Source: CAZRRV01 sp045660865
Lineage (GTDB): Bacteria > Bacillota > Clostridia > Oscillospirales > Acutalibacteraceae
Direction: 5' to 3'
Length of the DNA: 64,000 bases
NCBI GenBank assembly: GCA_045660865.1
Contig: JAZREP010000028.1
Coordinates: forward strand, 1 to 64,000
Of the stretch, positions 43,750 to 51,278 are shown piece by piece. Position 1 is the stretch's first letter, and the number at the start of each line of letters is the position of its first letter. Under the pieces are notes generated by a model. It ran no database searches, was not told the origin of the DNA, and saw only the letters and a list, made by a program, of their open reading frames with translations. A program made the translations under genes and the position numbers.

Positions 43750-44790
43750 ATGAAAAGAATTTTATCAATGGTACTTGTACTGCTTTTGGTTTTTTCCTTT
43801 GCTGCTTGCAATAAAGGAGAGTCCTCCAAAACCGAAAGTGTTGAGTCCACATTCGTAGCGCCGACAAACTATGCTTCGGTGGTAATCGTTACTATCAATC
43901 CTCAGTTTAAATTGTATCTTGATGCACTCGGTCAGGTATTGGCAGTAGAGCCTCTTAACAAGGATGCAAAGAGTGTTGCTAAGAACATTGATACTACTAC
44001 AGGTGATTTCCAAGCGGTTATTGACAATATTGTTCTTGCCGTTCATGACGGTGGTTTCATAAAAGAAAACGCAAAGGTTAATGTAGAGGTTGCGGAGATT
44101 AAAAACGATATAGTTAATCCCGAAGCCCTTATGACTACCGTTAAAGATTCCGCTGACAAAAGCTTTAAAAACATAGAAACTAAAGTCGAAGTGTCTGCTT
44201 CAATTAACAAAAACGTACATATTCATAAATATTCTGCCGCAACCTGCACAAAGGCTGCTACCTGCTCTTGCGGCGAAACACAAGGTGAAGCCTTGGCGCA
44301 CAAGTTTAAGAACGGAAAATGTACTGTTTGCGATGCAACTGACCCGAATTACAAACCACCTACACCGGTCGCTAACAAAAAGGGTTCTTGGGTAGCTGAA
44401 TTTGTAACTAAAACCGGAACTTATTGTAATGTCACTCTTATCTTAAACGGAACTCCTTCAATTGGTGTTGGTTTGGGCGACCCGCTTTCCTCTATGCCAC
44501 AGGAAGTACAAAACGATATTAGAAAAAATAAAAACGACCCGAATTACAAGGAATCTTACATCGTTTATAAAGGTAAGGATTATTGGGAAGCAAGAGGCGG
44601 CAGCTCTAAACTCGAACCCTTTGAAGAGAGCAATAACACCTTAACTTTAATATCTTCCATTAACGAAGAGGCTGTAATTGTACTTACAAGAACAGGTGAA
44701 AACACTTTAACTGTTGAATCCATTACTCAACTTTTCAAAGAAATGATTGAAGATGTCCCTGTAGGCACAAAGCTTACATTTAAAAAATAA
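43750..44790 (+). CDS. Lipoprotein with RsgI-like anti-sigma ectodomain
   Basis: 346-residue lipoprotein; the signal peptide ends in FAAC with the lipidated cysteine at residue 20. Residues about 42-150 (VVIVTINPQFKLYLDALG then VEPLNKDAK) resemble the extracellular domain of RsgI-type anti-sigma factors. A Cys/His segment (HKYSAATCTKAATCSCG then HKFKNGKCTVC) follows, a module found in clostridial surface proteins. No transmembrane anti-sigma N-terminus is present, so anti-sigma activity is not implied. It has its own promoter and terminator. Confidence 0.75.
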   Translation: MKRILSMVLVLLLVFSFAACNKGESSKTESVESTFVAPTNYASVVIVTINPQFKLYLDALGQVLAVEPLNKDAKSVAKNIDTTTGDFQAVIDNIVLAVHDGGFIKENAKVNVEVAEIKNDIVNPEALMTTVKDSADKSFKNIETKVEVSASINKNVHIHKYSAATCTKAATCSCGETQGEALAHKFKNGKCTVCDATDPNYKPPTPVANKKGSWVAEFVTKTGTYCNVTLILNGTPSIGVGLGDPLSSMPQEVQNDIRKNKNDPNYKESYIVYKGKDYWEARGGSSKLEPFEESNNTLTLISSINEEAVIVLTRTGENTLTVESITQLFKEMIEDVPVGTKLTFKK

Positions 44791-44791
44791 T

Positions 44792-44825
44792 AAAAAGCAC
44801 GGGCGGTTTTCCGCCCGTGCTTTTT
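44792..44825 (+). terminator. Strong terminator after the RsgI-like lipoprotein gene
   Basis: Stem AAAAAGCACGGGCGG with its complement around TTTTC and a T-run. Confidence 0.9.
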
Positions 44826-44838
44826 ATATGTGCATCGC

Positions 44839-44867
44839 TTGAACAAATTTTGTTGTTATGTTATAAT
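44839..44867 (+). promoter_or_regulatory. Promoter of the repeat lipoprotein gene
   Basis: TTGAAC (44839-44844), 17-bp spacer, TATAAT (44862-44867), 39 bp before the start. Confidence 0.8.
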
Positions 44868-44905
44868 TTCGGGAAAAGGGATTGTGCTTCAAGGGAGGGT
44901 TGGAT

Positions 44906-46060
44906 ATGAGAAAAGTTTTGGCACTTCTATTATTTATAACTTTTGTTTTTAATTTAGTCGCCTGCAATAATGATGAACAAGTAAAAATCACTTGCTCGAA
45001 TTGTAATAAAAGCATTCCAATAAGCGCCGACTTTTGCGAATATTGTGATACAGCGATAGGAAAAACCAAAACAGAAAGCACGACTAATTCCAGCGACAAT
45101 TCAACCTCTAACGAAACTGCAGAAAGCAAGGCTGAAAAAACAAGCAAAGCTTCGTCCACCAGCACAACAAAACCATCCAACAAAACTCCTTCTACAACTG
45201 TTTCAACCGAACAAAAGCCTGCAGATAACACAATACCCGAGGGTGGCATCTATTTTATAAGCGTTTCGAACAAAACATTATCGCAAGGCAAAAAGTTCCC
45301 CACAAAACCGCAACATTATGACACTTATACGTACGAGGATTATAAATATACTTTCGATAATTCTTTGGGTGGTTGGGCAGTTAGCGTAATACATAAAGAT
45401 AAGGTTAAATATTCTTCTGTATTATCATCAATTGCGGGGGCACCGATAAAAAGTTTGTACTACACTTTTAGGGGTTGTACAAAAATGAAGGAGTCACCTG
45501 CTATTCCCCATACAGTGACCGATATGACGGCCTCCTTTATGGATTGCAGTTCTTTACGGTCGGCACCAACATTACCCGAAAGTGTTAAAAGTTTATCCTT
45601 TGCTTTTAGTTATTGTAAATCATTAGTTTCTGCACCAAAAATACCCAGTGGTGTGACAGATTTAACCCGTACGTTTGAATGGTGCTCCTCATTAACTAAA
45701 GCGCCCGAAATTCCTAATAATGTAACCAATATGTTATTAACTTTTTCAAATTGTCGTTCTCTTGTTATCGCTCCGCAAATACCCAACGGAGTCACCTACT
45801 TGTCTTATGCATTTGAAAATTGCTACTCTCTAACTACTGCTCCTGCCGTTATTCCAAGAAGTGTTGAAACAATGAGAGGTGCGTTCAAGGGTTGCGAGGC
45901 CCTCACGGGAGAAATTACTGTAAACGCCATATTAAGCGGTGATGAGTCTAATGAATCACCAATCAATTCTTGCTTTGACGGAACGGCAAAGCCAATTATT
46001 TTAATAGGCTCCAATTTATTGCCAGAGTTTAATAAATGGGAAAACATTACTATTAAATAG
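44906..46060 (+). CDS. Lipoprotein with leucine-rich-repeat-like repeats
   Basis: 384-residue lipoprotein, lipobox LVAC with Cys20. A zinc-ribbon-like four-cysteine module (CSNC then CEYC, residues 30-47) is followed by a Ser/Thr-rich linker. The C-terminal half has repeats of about 22-23 residues around VTxLxxxFxxCxSLxxAPxIP, as in BspA/DUF285-type surface proteins. Such proteins mediate adhesion or wall contact; the role here is not known. The ATG at 44906 follows GGGAGGG; upstream frame is discarded. Confidence 0.75.
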   Translation: MRKVLALLLFITFVFNLVACNNDEQVKITCSNCNKSIPISADFCEYCDTAIGKTKTESTTNSSDNSTSNETAESKAEKTSKASSTSTTKPSNKTPSTTVSTEQKPADNTIPEGGIYFISVSNKTLSQGKKFPTKPQHYDTYTYEDYKYTFDNSLGGWAVSVIHKDKVKYSSVLSSIAGAPIKSLYYTFRGCTKMKESPAIPHTVTDMTASFMDCSSLRSAPTLPESVKSLSFAFSYCKSLVSAPKIPSGVTDLTRTFEWCSSLTKAPEIPNNVTNMLLTFSNCRSLVIAPQIPNGVTYLSYAFENCYSLTTAPAVIPRSVETMRGAFKGCEALTGEITVNAILSGDESNESPINSCFDGTAKPIILIGSNLLPEFNKWENITIK

Positions 46061-46064
46061 TTAA

Positions 46065-46095
46065 ACAAAAGGACGGCATTTCGCCGTCCTTTTGT
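46065..46095. terminator. Bidirectional rho-independent terminator
   Basis: Stem ACAAAAGGACGGC with its complement around ATTTC, between the lipoprotein gene and the convergent RHH gene. Confidence 0.85.
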
Positions 46096-46269
46096 TTATT
46101 CATTATTTTCCATATTTTCCATTGCGTATTTACAGCATTGAAGCACTAACAAATTAAATGAAACATTATTTTTCTGTGCCTCTTCTTGTAATTTATCAAA
46201 CAGTGGCTCGGTAAAACGAATAGTGCGGGCAATATTTGCGCTTTTTAATTCATTATCTATTTTAAACAT
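46096..46269 (-). CDS. Small ribbon-helix-helix (CopG/Arc-like) protein
   Basis: 57-residue protein, MFKIDNELKSANIARTIRFT onward, with the beta-strand RTIRF and two helices (EPLFDKLQEEAQKNNVS and FNLLVLQCCKYAMENM) of an RHH fold. Start taken at the ATG at 46269 behind GGTGAT; the upstream frame is open to 46281. It lies divergent to a Cys-rich small protein, with a perfect 30-bp palindrome between them that could be its operator. No toxin partner is recognised. Confidence 0.7.
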   Translation of the reverse strand: MFKIDNELKSANIARTIRFTEPLFDKLQEEAQKNNVSFNLLVLQCCKYAMENMENNE

Positions 46270-46296
46270 TTTCATCACCACTATAATATTATGCTT

Positions 46297-46326
46297 ATTT
46301 TCGGTTATATTTATATAACCGAAAAT
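46297..46326. promoter_or_regulatory. Perfect 30-bp palindrome, candidate operator
   Basis: ATTTTCGGTTATAT (46297-46310), TT, then its exact complement (46313-46326). It sits between the RHH gene start and the plus-strand promoter at 46329. Confidence 0.65.
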
Positions 46327-46328
46327 GG

Positions 46329-46357
46329 TTGTATAACTTTAAAAATTGTGTTACAAT
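46329..46357 (+). promoter_or_regulatory. Promoter of the small Cys-rich protein gene
   Basis: TTGTAT (46329-46334), 17-bp spacer, TACAAT (46352-46357), 3 bp downstream of the palindrome. Confidence 0.7.
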
Positions 46358-46374
46358 GCTATTGAGGTGAGTTT

Positions 46375-46545
46375 ATGAAATGCGAAAATTTCTTTTGTAT
46401 GTATCAAGAAAATGGCGAATGCCTTTTAGATGAAATCTCTATTGATGTTTCAGGGGAATGCGATAGTTGTATTTATATAGATATTCCAGAATCGGATTTA
46501 ATTAAATATAAAACTAATATTAGAAATAAAATCGAAAATCACTAA
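46375..46545 (+). CDS. Small Cys-rich protein (56 residues)
   Basis: The ATG at 46375 opens a 56-residue frame behind AGGTGAGTTT. The product begins MKCENFFCMYQENGECL and has cysteines at 3, 8, 16, 29 and 32, ending with a charged tail. The cysteine spacing (CxxxxC, then C, then CxxC) suggests a metal-binding or disulphide fold. I do not recognise a named family. Divergent from an RHH gene and followed by a terminator, so probably genuine. Confidence 0.7.
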   Translation: MKCENFFCMYQENGECLLDEISIDVSGECDSCIYIDIPESDLIKYKTNIRNKIENH

Positions 46546-46565
46546 ACACCCCGACAAAGATAAAC

Positions 46566-46607
46566 AAAATCGGGGCGCTCTCTGTAGCGAGGGCGCCCCG
46601 ATTTTTT
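46566..46607. terminator. Bidirectional terminator
   Basis: GC-rich stem AAATCGGGGCGC with its complement, 14-nt loop, flanked by A and T runs, between the small Cys-rich gene and the convergent deacetylase. Confidence 0.9.
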
Positions 46608-47358
46608 AATTATTAGTTATTTGCTTGCCGGTGTGGTCGATGGTGTAGTTGTCTTTATAAATTAAGTCGCTTATAAAGACAAACTCGTAGCCTTGCTTTG
46701 TCAGTTGCTCTAATATGGTTGGCAGTGCTTCGGGAGTATGGTCGGCGTCGTTATGGAAAAGGACGATTGAGCCGTTTTTTACATTGCTTACTACCCTATT
46801 AGCAATTGATTCGGCGGTTGCATTATCCTTCCAGTCCAAACTATCAACATCCCACTGGATTGTATACATATCTATACTATCTACTGCCGAGATTACCGAA
46901 TTGTTATAGTCGCCGTAAGGGGGTCTGAACAATGTCGGTGTTTTGCCTGTAACCTTGGCAATTTTTTCGTTACAGTTTTTTAGTTCCTCAATCATTTGCG
47001 CTGTAGACAGCTGGGACATATGCGGATGGGTATTTGAATGGTTTTGAATTTGGTGACCCGCTTTTGACAATTGTTTTACCGATTGCGGATATTTATCGAC
47101 CCAAGCGCCGACTACAAAAAAGGTTGCTTTAACCTTATATTTGCCCAAAATTTCGATTAGTTCTTCGGTGTCGTCATTACCCCACGCCGCATCAAATGAT
47201 ATTGCTATCTGCTTTTTTTCGGTCCCGACAGAGTAAATAGGCAGCAGCCGTTCGCTGTTTGCAAATACGCCTATAGAACAGACCATCACAGTAACAAAAC
47301 ATAGCACCGCTGCGCAAATTCCTGTTGCCTGTTTTTTAGTTAATATCACATATCTCAT
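46606..47358 (-). CDS. Polysaccharide deacetylase (PdaB-like)
   Basis: 250-residue NodB-type deacetylase with an N-terminal hydrophobic anchor (about 12-34). Motif 1 is SFDAAWGNDDT rather than TFDDG; motif 2 HSNTHPHMSQL keeps the HxxxH metal site; motif 3 is FRPPYGDYN. The SFDxAWG form is typical of the sporulation protein PdaB in Bacillus and Clostridia. The Asp that normally ends the first motif is absent, so activity may be altered. ATG follows GGGGATAGTATT. A sigma-E-like GCATATT/CATAGG pair lies upstream (47380-47409), not strong evidence. Confidence 0.85.
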   Translation of the reverse strand: MRYVILTKKQATGICAAVLCFVTVMVCSIGVFANSERLLPIYSVGTEKKQIAISFDAAWGNDDTEELIEILGKYKVKATFFVVGAWVDKYPQSVKQLSKAGHQIQNHSNTHPHMSQLSTAQMIEELKNCNEKIAKVTGKTPTLFRPPYGDYNNSVISAVDSIDMYTIQWDVDSLDWKDNATAESIANRVVSNVKNGSIVLFHNDADHTPEALPTILEQLTKQGYEFVFISDLIYKDNYTIDHTGKQITNN

Positions 47359-47449
47359 AATACTATCCCCTTTAGTACACTCCTATGAGGGACAAGAGCC
47401 GAAATATGCGGAAATTTTGAAAATTTTACTATACATTGACATAAAAGTA

Positions 47450-47458
47450 TGGTACAAT
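47450..47458 (+). promoter_or_regulatory. Extended -10 element before the purA-proximal repeat
   Basis: TGG followed by TACAAT (47453-47458) would start transcription near 47465, at the first base of the inverted-repeat element. The -35 hexamer 17 bp upstream is only TATACA; a TTGACA exists at 47436-47441 but 11 bp away, too close. Weak. Confidence 0.4.
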
Positions 47459-47465
47459 TACTGAG

Positions 47466-47740
47466 TAAGCAAACACGACTAATCCTAATCTGATTTTAAG
47501 GGTAAGATTTTCGTCTTTGCATTGTTAAAATACTCGTTAATCCATTAGGATTAACTGCGTTTTGTGCCTCGCACAGCCAAAAATCTTTCTCCTTAAAATT
47601 CTTCGACCTAAAACGAACAGAATTTTGAGTGATTTTTGGTGCGGAAGAATCCGTAAGACTAACGTCTACGAATGATGACAAACCGAAAAGCATCGAAATT
47701 ATGCCGTTTTAGGCAGTTTCGGACTAGTCGTGTTTGCTTA
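47466..47740. repeat. 275-bp element bounded by 20-bp inverted repeats, before purA
   Basis: The ends TAAGCAAACACGACTAATCC (47466-47485) and its near-complement at 47721-47740 match at 19 of 20 positions. Inside are further inverted repeats: TAATCCTAAT/ATTAGGATTA (47480-47553), a 63-nt hairpin with CCAAAAATC/GATTTTTGG and AAAATTCT/AGAATTTT arms (47577-47639), and a TGCC/GGCA hairpin at 47702-47715. Flanking TA dinucleotides could be a target-site duplication, so a MITE is likely. A structured purA leader is the alternative. Confidence 0.65.
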
Positions 47741-47763
47741 AATTATGTAAAGGAATGATTGTG

Positions 47764-49041
47764 ATGGTAAAAGCAGTTGTTGGCGCAAACTGGGGCGACG
47801 AGGGTAAGGGCAAAATTACAGATATGCTCGCAGGCACCTCTGATATAGTTGTCCGTTTCCAGGGCGGTGCTAACGCAGGACACACAATAAAAAACAACTA
47901 CGGCAAATTTGCTTTGCACATTTTGCCTTCCGGTGTATTCAACGGCAATGTAACAAACGTTATCGGCACCGGTGTAGCGTTGAATATTGACCAGTTTATT
48001 AAGGAATTGAACGAAATCGTTGACCGCGGCGTACCGATGCCCAAGATTTGCATCTCTAACCGTGCGCAGATGGTTATGCCCTATCATATTCTTTTTGACT
48101 GTTACGAGGAGGAGCGTCTTGGCAAAAACAGCTTTGGCTCCACCAAGTCGGGCATTGCTCCTTTCTATTCTGACAAATACGCTAAGATTGGTTTCCAGGT
48201 TTGTGAGTTATTTGATGAAGAAGCTCTCTATAAGCGTTTGTGCGCTATCGTAGAGGTAAAGAACACCCTTATTCGTTCACTCTACAATAAGCCGGAGCTT
48301 AATGTTGACGAGATTTTTAAAACAATGCTTACTTGGCGTGACCAAATCAAGGATTTCGTTACAGATACTCACGTGCTTCTCCGTGATGCCGAGAAGGCAG
48401 GTAAAACCATTTTATTAGAGGGTCAGTTAGGCTCTTTAAAGGATACCGATTACGGTATTTATCCTATGGTTACCTCCTCTTCCACCTTGGCTGGCTACGG
48501 TGCAATCGGTGCAGGCGTACCGCCTTATGCTATCAAAGAAATTATCACTGTTGTTAAGGCTTATTCCAGCGCAGTTGGCGCAGGCGCTTTCGTCAGTGAA
48601 ATTTTTGGCGAGGAAGCCGAAAAAATGCGTAACAACGGTGCAGACGGCGGCGAATACGGCGCCACCACCGGCAGACCCCGTCGTATGGGTTGGTTTGACG
48701 CAGTAGCTACACGTTACGGCTGCGAGGTACAGAGCGCAACACAGGTTGTTTTGACAGTTATTGATGCTCTTGGTTATTTGGATGAAATTCCGATTTGTAC
48801 CGGCTATGAAATTGACGGTAAAATCACAAAAGAATTCCCTGTTACTCCGCTTTTGGAGAAGGCAAAACCCGTACTCACTGTTTTGCCCGGCTGGAAATGT
48901 GATGTTTCGGGTATCACCGAGTATGACAAGTTGCCTGAAAACTGCCGTAAATATATTGAGTTTATTGAGAAAGAAATCGGTGTTCCGATCACTATGGTTT
49001 CCAACGGCCCTGCAAGAGAGAATATCATTTATAAAAAATAA
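47764..49041 (+). CDS. purA: Adenylosuccinate synthetase
   Basis: 425-residue enzyme for the first step from IMP to AMP, using GTP and aspartate. The N-terminal GANWGDEGKGK (GTP/IMP loop) is at residues 7-17. VRFQGGANAGHT and the later LLEGQLGSLKDTDYGIYP and TGRPRRMGWFD are conserved. The ATG at 47764 follows AAAGGAA with eight bases between. In-frame ATG upstream is too close to that site. Confidence 0.96.
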   Translation: MVKAVVGANWGDEGKGKITDMLAGTSDIVVRFQGGANAGHTIKNNYGKFALHILPSGVFNGNVTNVIGTGVALNIDQFIKELNEIVDRGVPMPKICISNRAQMVMPYHILFDCYEEERLGKNSFGSTKSGIAPFYSDKYAKIGFQVCELFDEEALYKRLCAIVEVKNTLIRSLYNKPELNVDEIFKTMLTWRDQIKDFVTDTHVLLRDAEKAGKTILLEGQLGSLKDTDYGIYPMVTSSSTLAGYGAIGAGVPPYAIKEIITVVKAYSSAVGAGAFVSEIFGEEAEKMRNNGADGGEYGATTGRPRRMGWFDAVATRYGCEVQSATQVVLTVIDALGYLDEIPICTGYEIDGKITKEFPVTPLLEKAKPVLTVLPGWKCDVSGITEYDKLPENCRKYIEFIEKEIGVPITMVSNGPARENIIYKK

Positions 49042-49058
49042 ATTAGTGGGTGTGTGCC

Positions 49059-50030
49059 ATGAAATTTACTTATAATGACCAAGTGGGTGCCCATGAAGGC
49101 TTTTGCGTAATTAAGTCTTCCGAACAAAAAACAACCGCAAAGGGTATCCCTTACTTAGATATGATTTTATCCGATGCTGACGGCGAAATTTCCGCAAAGT
49201 ATTGGGACTTTAATCCCGACACCAGCGAGCCCTATCGCGCGGGCGAAATTGTTAAGGTGAGGGGCACAATTTCTAAGTACAACGGCGCCGACCAATTTCG
49301 TGTCGAGCGTATTCGCCACGCTAACGATAACGACCAATACGATATGAACGATTTGGTTAAATCGGCAGAGTATGACAGCGCAGCAATGTTTGACGAGCTT
49401 AAAAGCACGGCGTTGGACATTGAAGACTCCAATATGAAAAAGCTGGTGCTCTATTTATTGGAACAAAACCGCGAAAAGATGCTTTATTGGCCTGCGGCTT
49501 TTAGACTGCACCACGCTGTTAGAGGCGGTCTTTTGTACCACACATTATCAATCATCCGTTTAGCCCAAAGCGTTTGCGCTATTTATCCCCACATCAACCG
49601 TGACCTACTTTTTTCGGGCGCAATTTTACACGATATTGCAAAGCTTGATGAGTTTGAGGTTAATGATACGGGTGTGGCTACGGGATATTCGATTGAGGGT
49701 AATTTAATAGGTCATTTGGCCAAAGGTGCTATTTTAATTGACCGTGCCGCAAAGGAGCTCGGCGTACCACAGGAAATTGCAATTTTATTGGAGCATATGG
49801 TCCTTTCTCACCACGGCGAGCCGGAATTTGGTGCTGCAGTCAGACCTATGCTGCTTGAAGCTGAGGTTTTATCTGAACTGGATATGCTTGATGCACGCAT
49901 TTACGAAATGAGCGAAGCTATTTCAGAGACCGAAATCGGAGGTTTCACAGGTCGTATGTGGGCGCTTGACAACCGCAAGTTGTTCAACCACGGTATGATG
50001 CCTTGCGAGCCCAAAGCAAAAATTATATAA
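49059..50030 (+). CDS. YhaM-like OB/HD-domain 3'-5' exoribonuclease
   Basis: 323-residue protein with an N-terminal OB-fold (ISAKYWDFNPDTSEPYRAGEIVKVRGTI) and a C-terminal HD domain (LHHAVRGGLLYHTLSI, GAILHDIAKLDEF, HMVLSHHGEPEFGA). This matches YhaM, which degrades single-stranded RNA/DNA. The ATG at 49059 is preferred; the GTG at 49050 has no better site. It follows purA by 17 bp and probably shares its transcript. Confidence 0.88.
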   Translation: MKFTYNDQVGAHEGFCVIKSSEQKTTAKGIPYLDMILSDADGEISAKYWDFNPDTSEPYRAGEIVKVRGTISKYNGADQFRVERIRHANDNDQYDMNDLVKSAEYDSAAMFDELKSTALDIEDSNMKKLVLYLLEQNREKMLYWPAAFRLHHAVRGGLLYHTLSIIRLAQSVCAIYPHINRDLLFSGAILHDIAKLDEFEVNDTGVATGYSIEGNLIGHLAKGAILIDRAAKELGVPQEIAILLEHMVLSHHGEPEFGAAVRPMLLEAEVLSELDMLDARIYEMSEAISETEIGGFTGRMWALDNRKLFNHGMMPCEPKAKII

Positions 50031-50031
50031 C

Positions 50032-50063
50032 AAAAAGAGCTGAGCATTCGCTCAGCTCTTTTA
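50032..50063. terminator. Bidirectional terminator
   Basis: Stem AAAAGAGCTGAGC with its complement around ATTC and T/A runs, between the YhaM-like gene and the convergent M23 peptidase. Confidence 0.85.
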
Positions 50064-50069
50064 TTTTAT

Positions 50070-51278
50070 TTATTTGCCGTATTTTACATAGTTGGAAGGA
50101 TTAGTATGATTATAACTACCCTTACTGTTCTGCTGTATACGAACTTCAAAGTGGAGATGGTTTCCTGTAGAGGCACCGGTTGAACCAACATAACCTATTA
50201 CCTGGCCCTTTTTAACTGACTGACCCTTTTTAACTATATAGCGAGTCATATGGGCATATAAGGTTTGATAGGAGTTGCCGTTAGTCGCCTTACCGTGATT
50301 GATAATTACGTGGTTACCATAACCGGAAGATGATGTTTTAACCGCACTGACAACGCCTGCCGCCGAAGCAACAATAGCCCTGCCTGCGGGTGCGGGGATA
50401 TCTATACCCTTATGCATTTTTCTATAACCGTAAATCGGATGAATTCTATAACCATAAGGTGAAGAAATACGGCTATGACCGGGTACTGGCCAGGTAAAAT
50501 TAATCGAGGTCATAATAAGGTTGCCCGTATCGTATCCTGCCGCTTCTCTTAAGCTTTCCTCCAACTCAGCCTCAGCCTGTTGGTATTTTTTAAGTAATGC
50601 TTGCTGCTGAGAAATATCCTTATTTACTTCATTAACATCGGCTTTTGCGTCATTAAGAAGGCCTGTGTATTCCTTTTGCGCAGAAGCAAGTTGAGCAGAA
50701 ACATCCTTTTGCTCTGCTTGCTTTGTTTCAATCACCTTTTGGTCGGCTTCAATCTTCTTTATAGCCGCTACCAACTCGTCTATGATTTTCTTATCATACG
50801 CTGAAACGTTCTTTGCCATTTGGGCTTTTGCAAGAAAATCGCCCAAATTGTCAGCACCGAGAAGTAAAGTGATAGTTGCTGTATCACCACTCATTTGAAT
50901 GGCGCGAAGGCGCCTTTTAAAAGCATCCTTTGTATCAGCAATCTCTTCGTTCTTTGCCGCAATTTCTTCTTCCAACTTATTCATTTCAGAATTATACTGA
51001 TTGATAAGTTTATTGCAGATATTGATGCGGTTTTGCACATTGGAAACCTGCTTTTTATATTTATCAGCTACCGCTTGCTTATCTTTTTTATCATCTTTAA
51101 GCTTAGCGATTTCGTTCTTGATTTTATTTTGTTCTTTTAAGTTGTCCTTTAACTGTTGCTCTAAAGATGCAGCGCCCGCATTGAAACTAACCGCAGGAGC
51201 TTGCAACAAGCAACAAGCAACCATAGCCAGCGCAATAAGAATTTTAAAGTTAAACCTTTTAAATTGCACGGAATTCAC
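50070..51278 (-). CDS. M23-family murein hydrolase with coiled coil
   Basis: 402-residue secreted protein: signal peptide (about 12-37), a long coiled-coil rich in Lys, Glu and Gln (about 40-265), then an M23/LytM domain with MHKGIDIPAP (HxxxD zinc ligands) and NHLHFEVR. The architecture is that of EnvC/PcsB/CwlO-type hydrolases activated by FtsEX; whether the site is fully catalytic should be checked. The start GTG at 51278 overlaps the ftsX stop. It is directly downstream of ftsE-ftsX, supporting the role. Confidence 0.9.
   Translation of the reverse strand: MNSVQFKRFNFKILIALAMVACCLLQAPAVSFNAGAASLEQQLKDNLKEQNKIKNEIAKLKDDKKDKQAVADKYKKQVSNVQNRINICNKLINQYNSEMNKLEEEIAAKNEEIADTKDAFKRRLRAIQMSGDTATITLLLGADNLGDFLAKAQMAKNVSAYDKKIIDELVAAIKKIEADQKVIETKQAEQKDVSAQLASAQKEYTGLLNDAKADVNEVNKDISQQQALLKKYQQAEAELEESLREAAGYDTGNLIMTSINFTWPVPGHSRISSPYGYRIHPIYGYRKMHKGIDIPAPAGRAIVASAAGVVSAVKTSSSGYGNHVIINHGKATNGNSYQTLYAHMTRYIVKKGQSVKKGQVIGYVGSTGASTGNHLHFEVRIQQNSKGSYNHTNPSNYVKYGK

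Noticed and set aside
46297..46326. Reading the 30-bp palindrome as a terminator
   Set aside because: It has no U-tract, is AT-rich, and lies between two divergent start sites rather than after a gene.
47496..47693. 65-codon minus-strand frame in the element before purA
   Set aside because: It lies wholly inside inverted-repeat sequence and has no ribosome binding site; most likely a by-product of the repeat rather than a gene.
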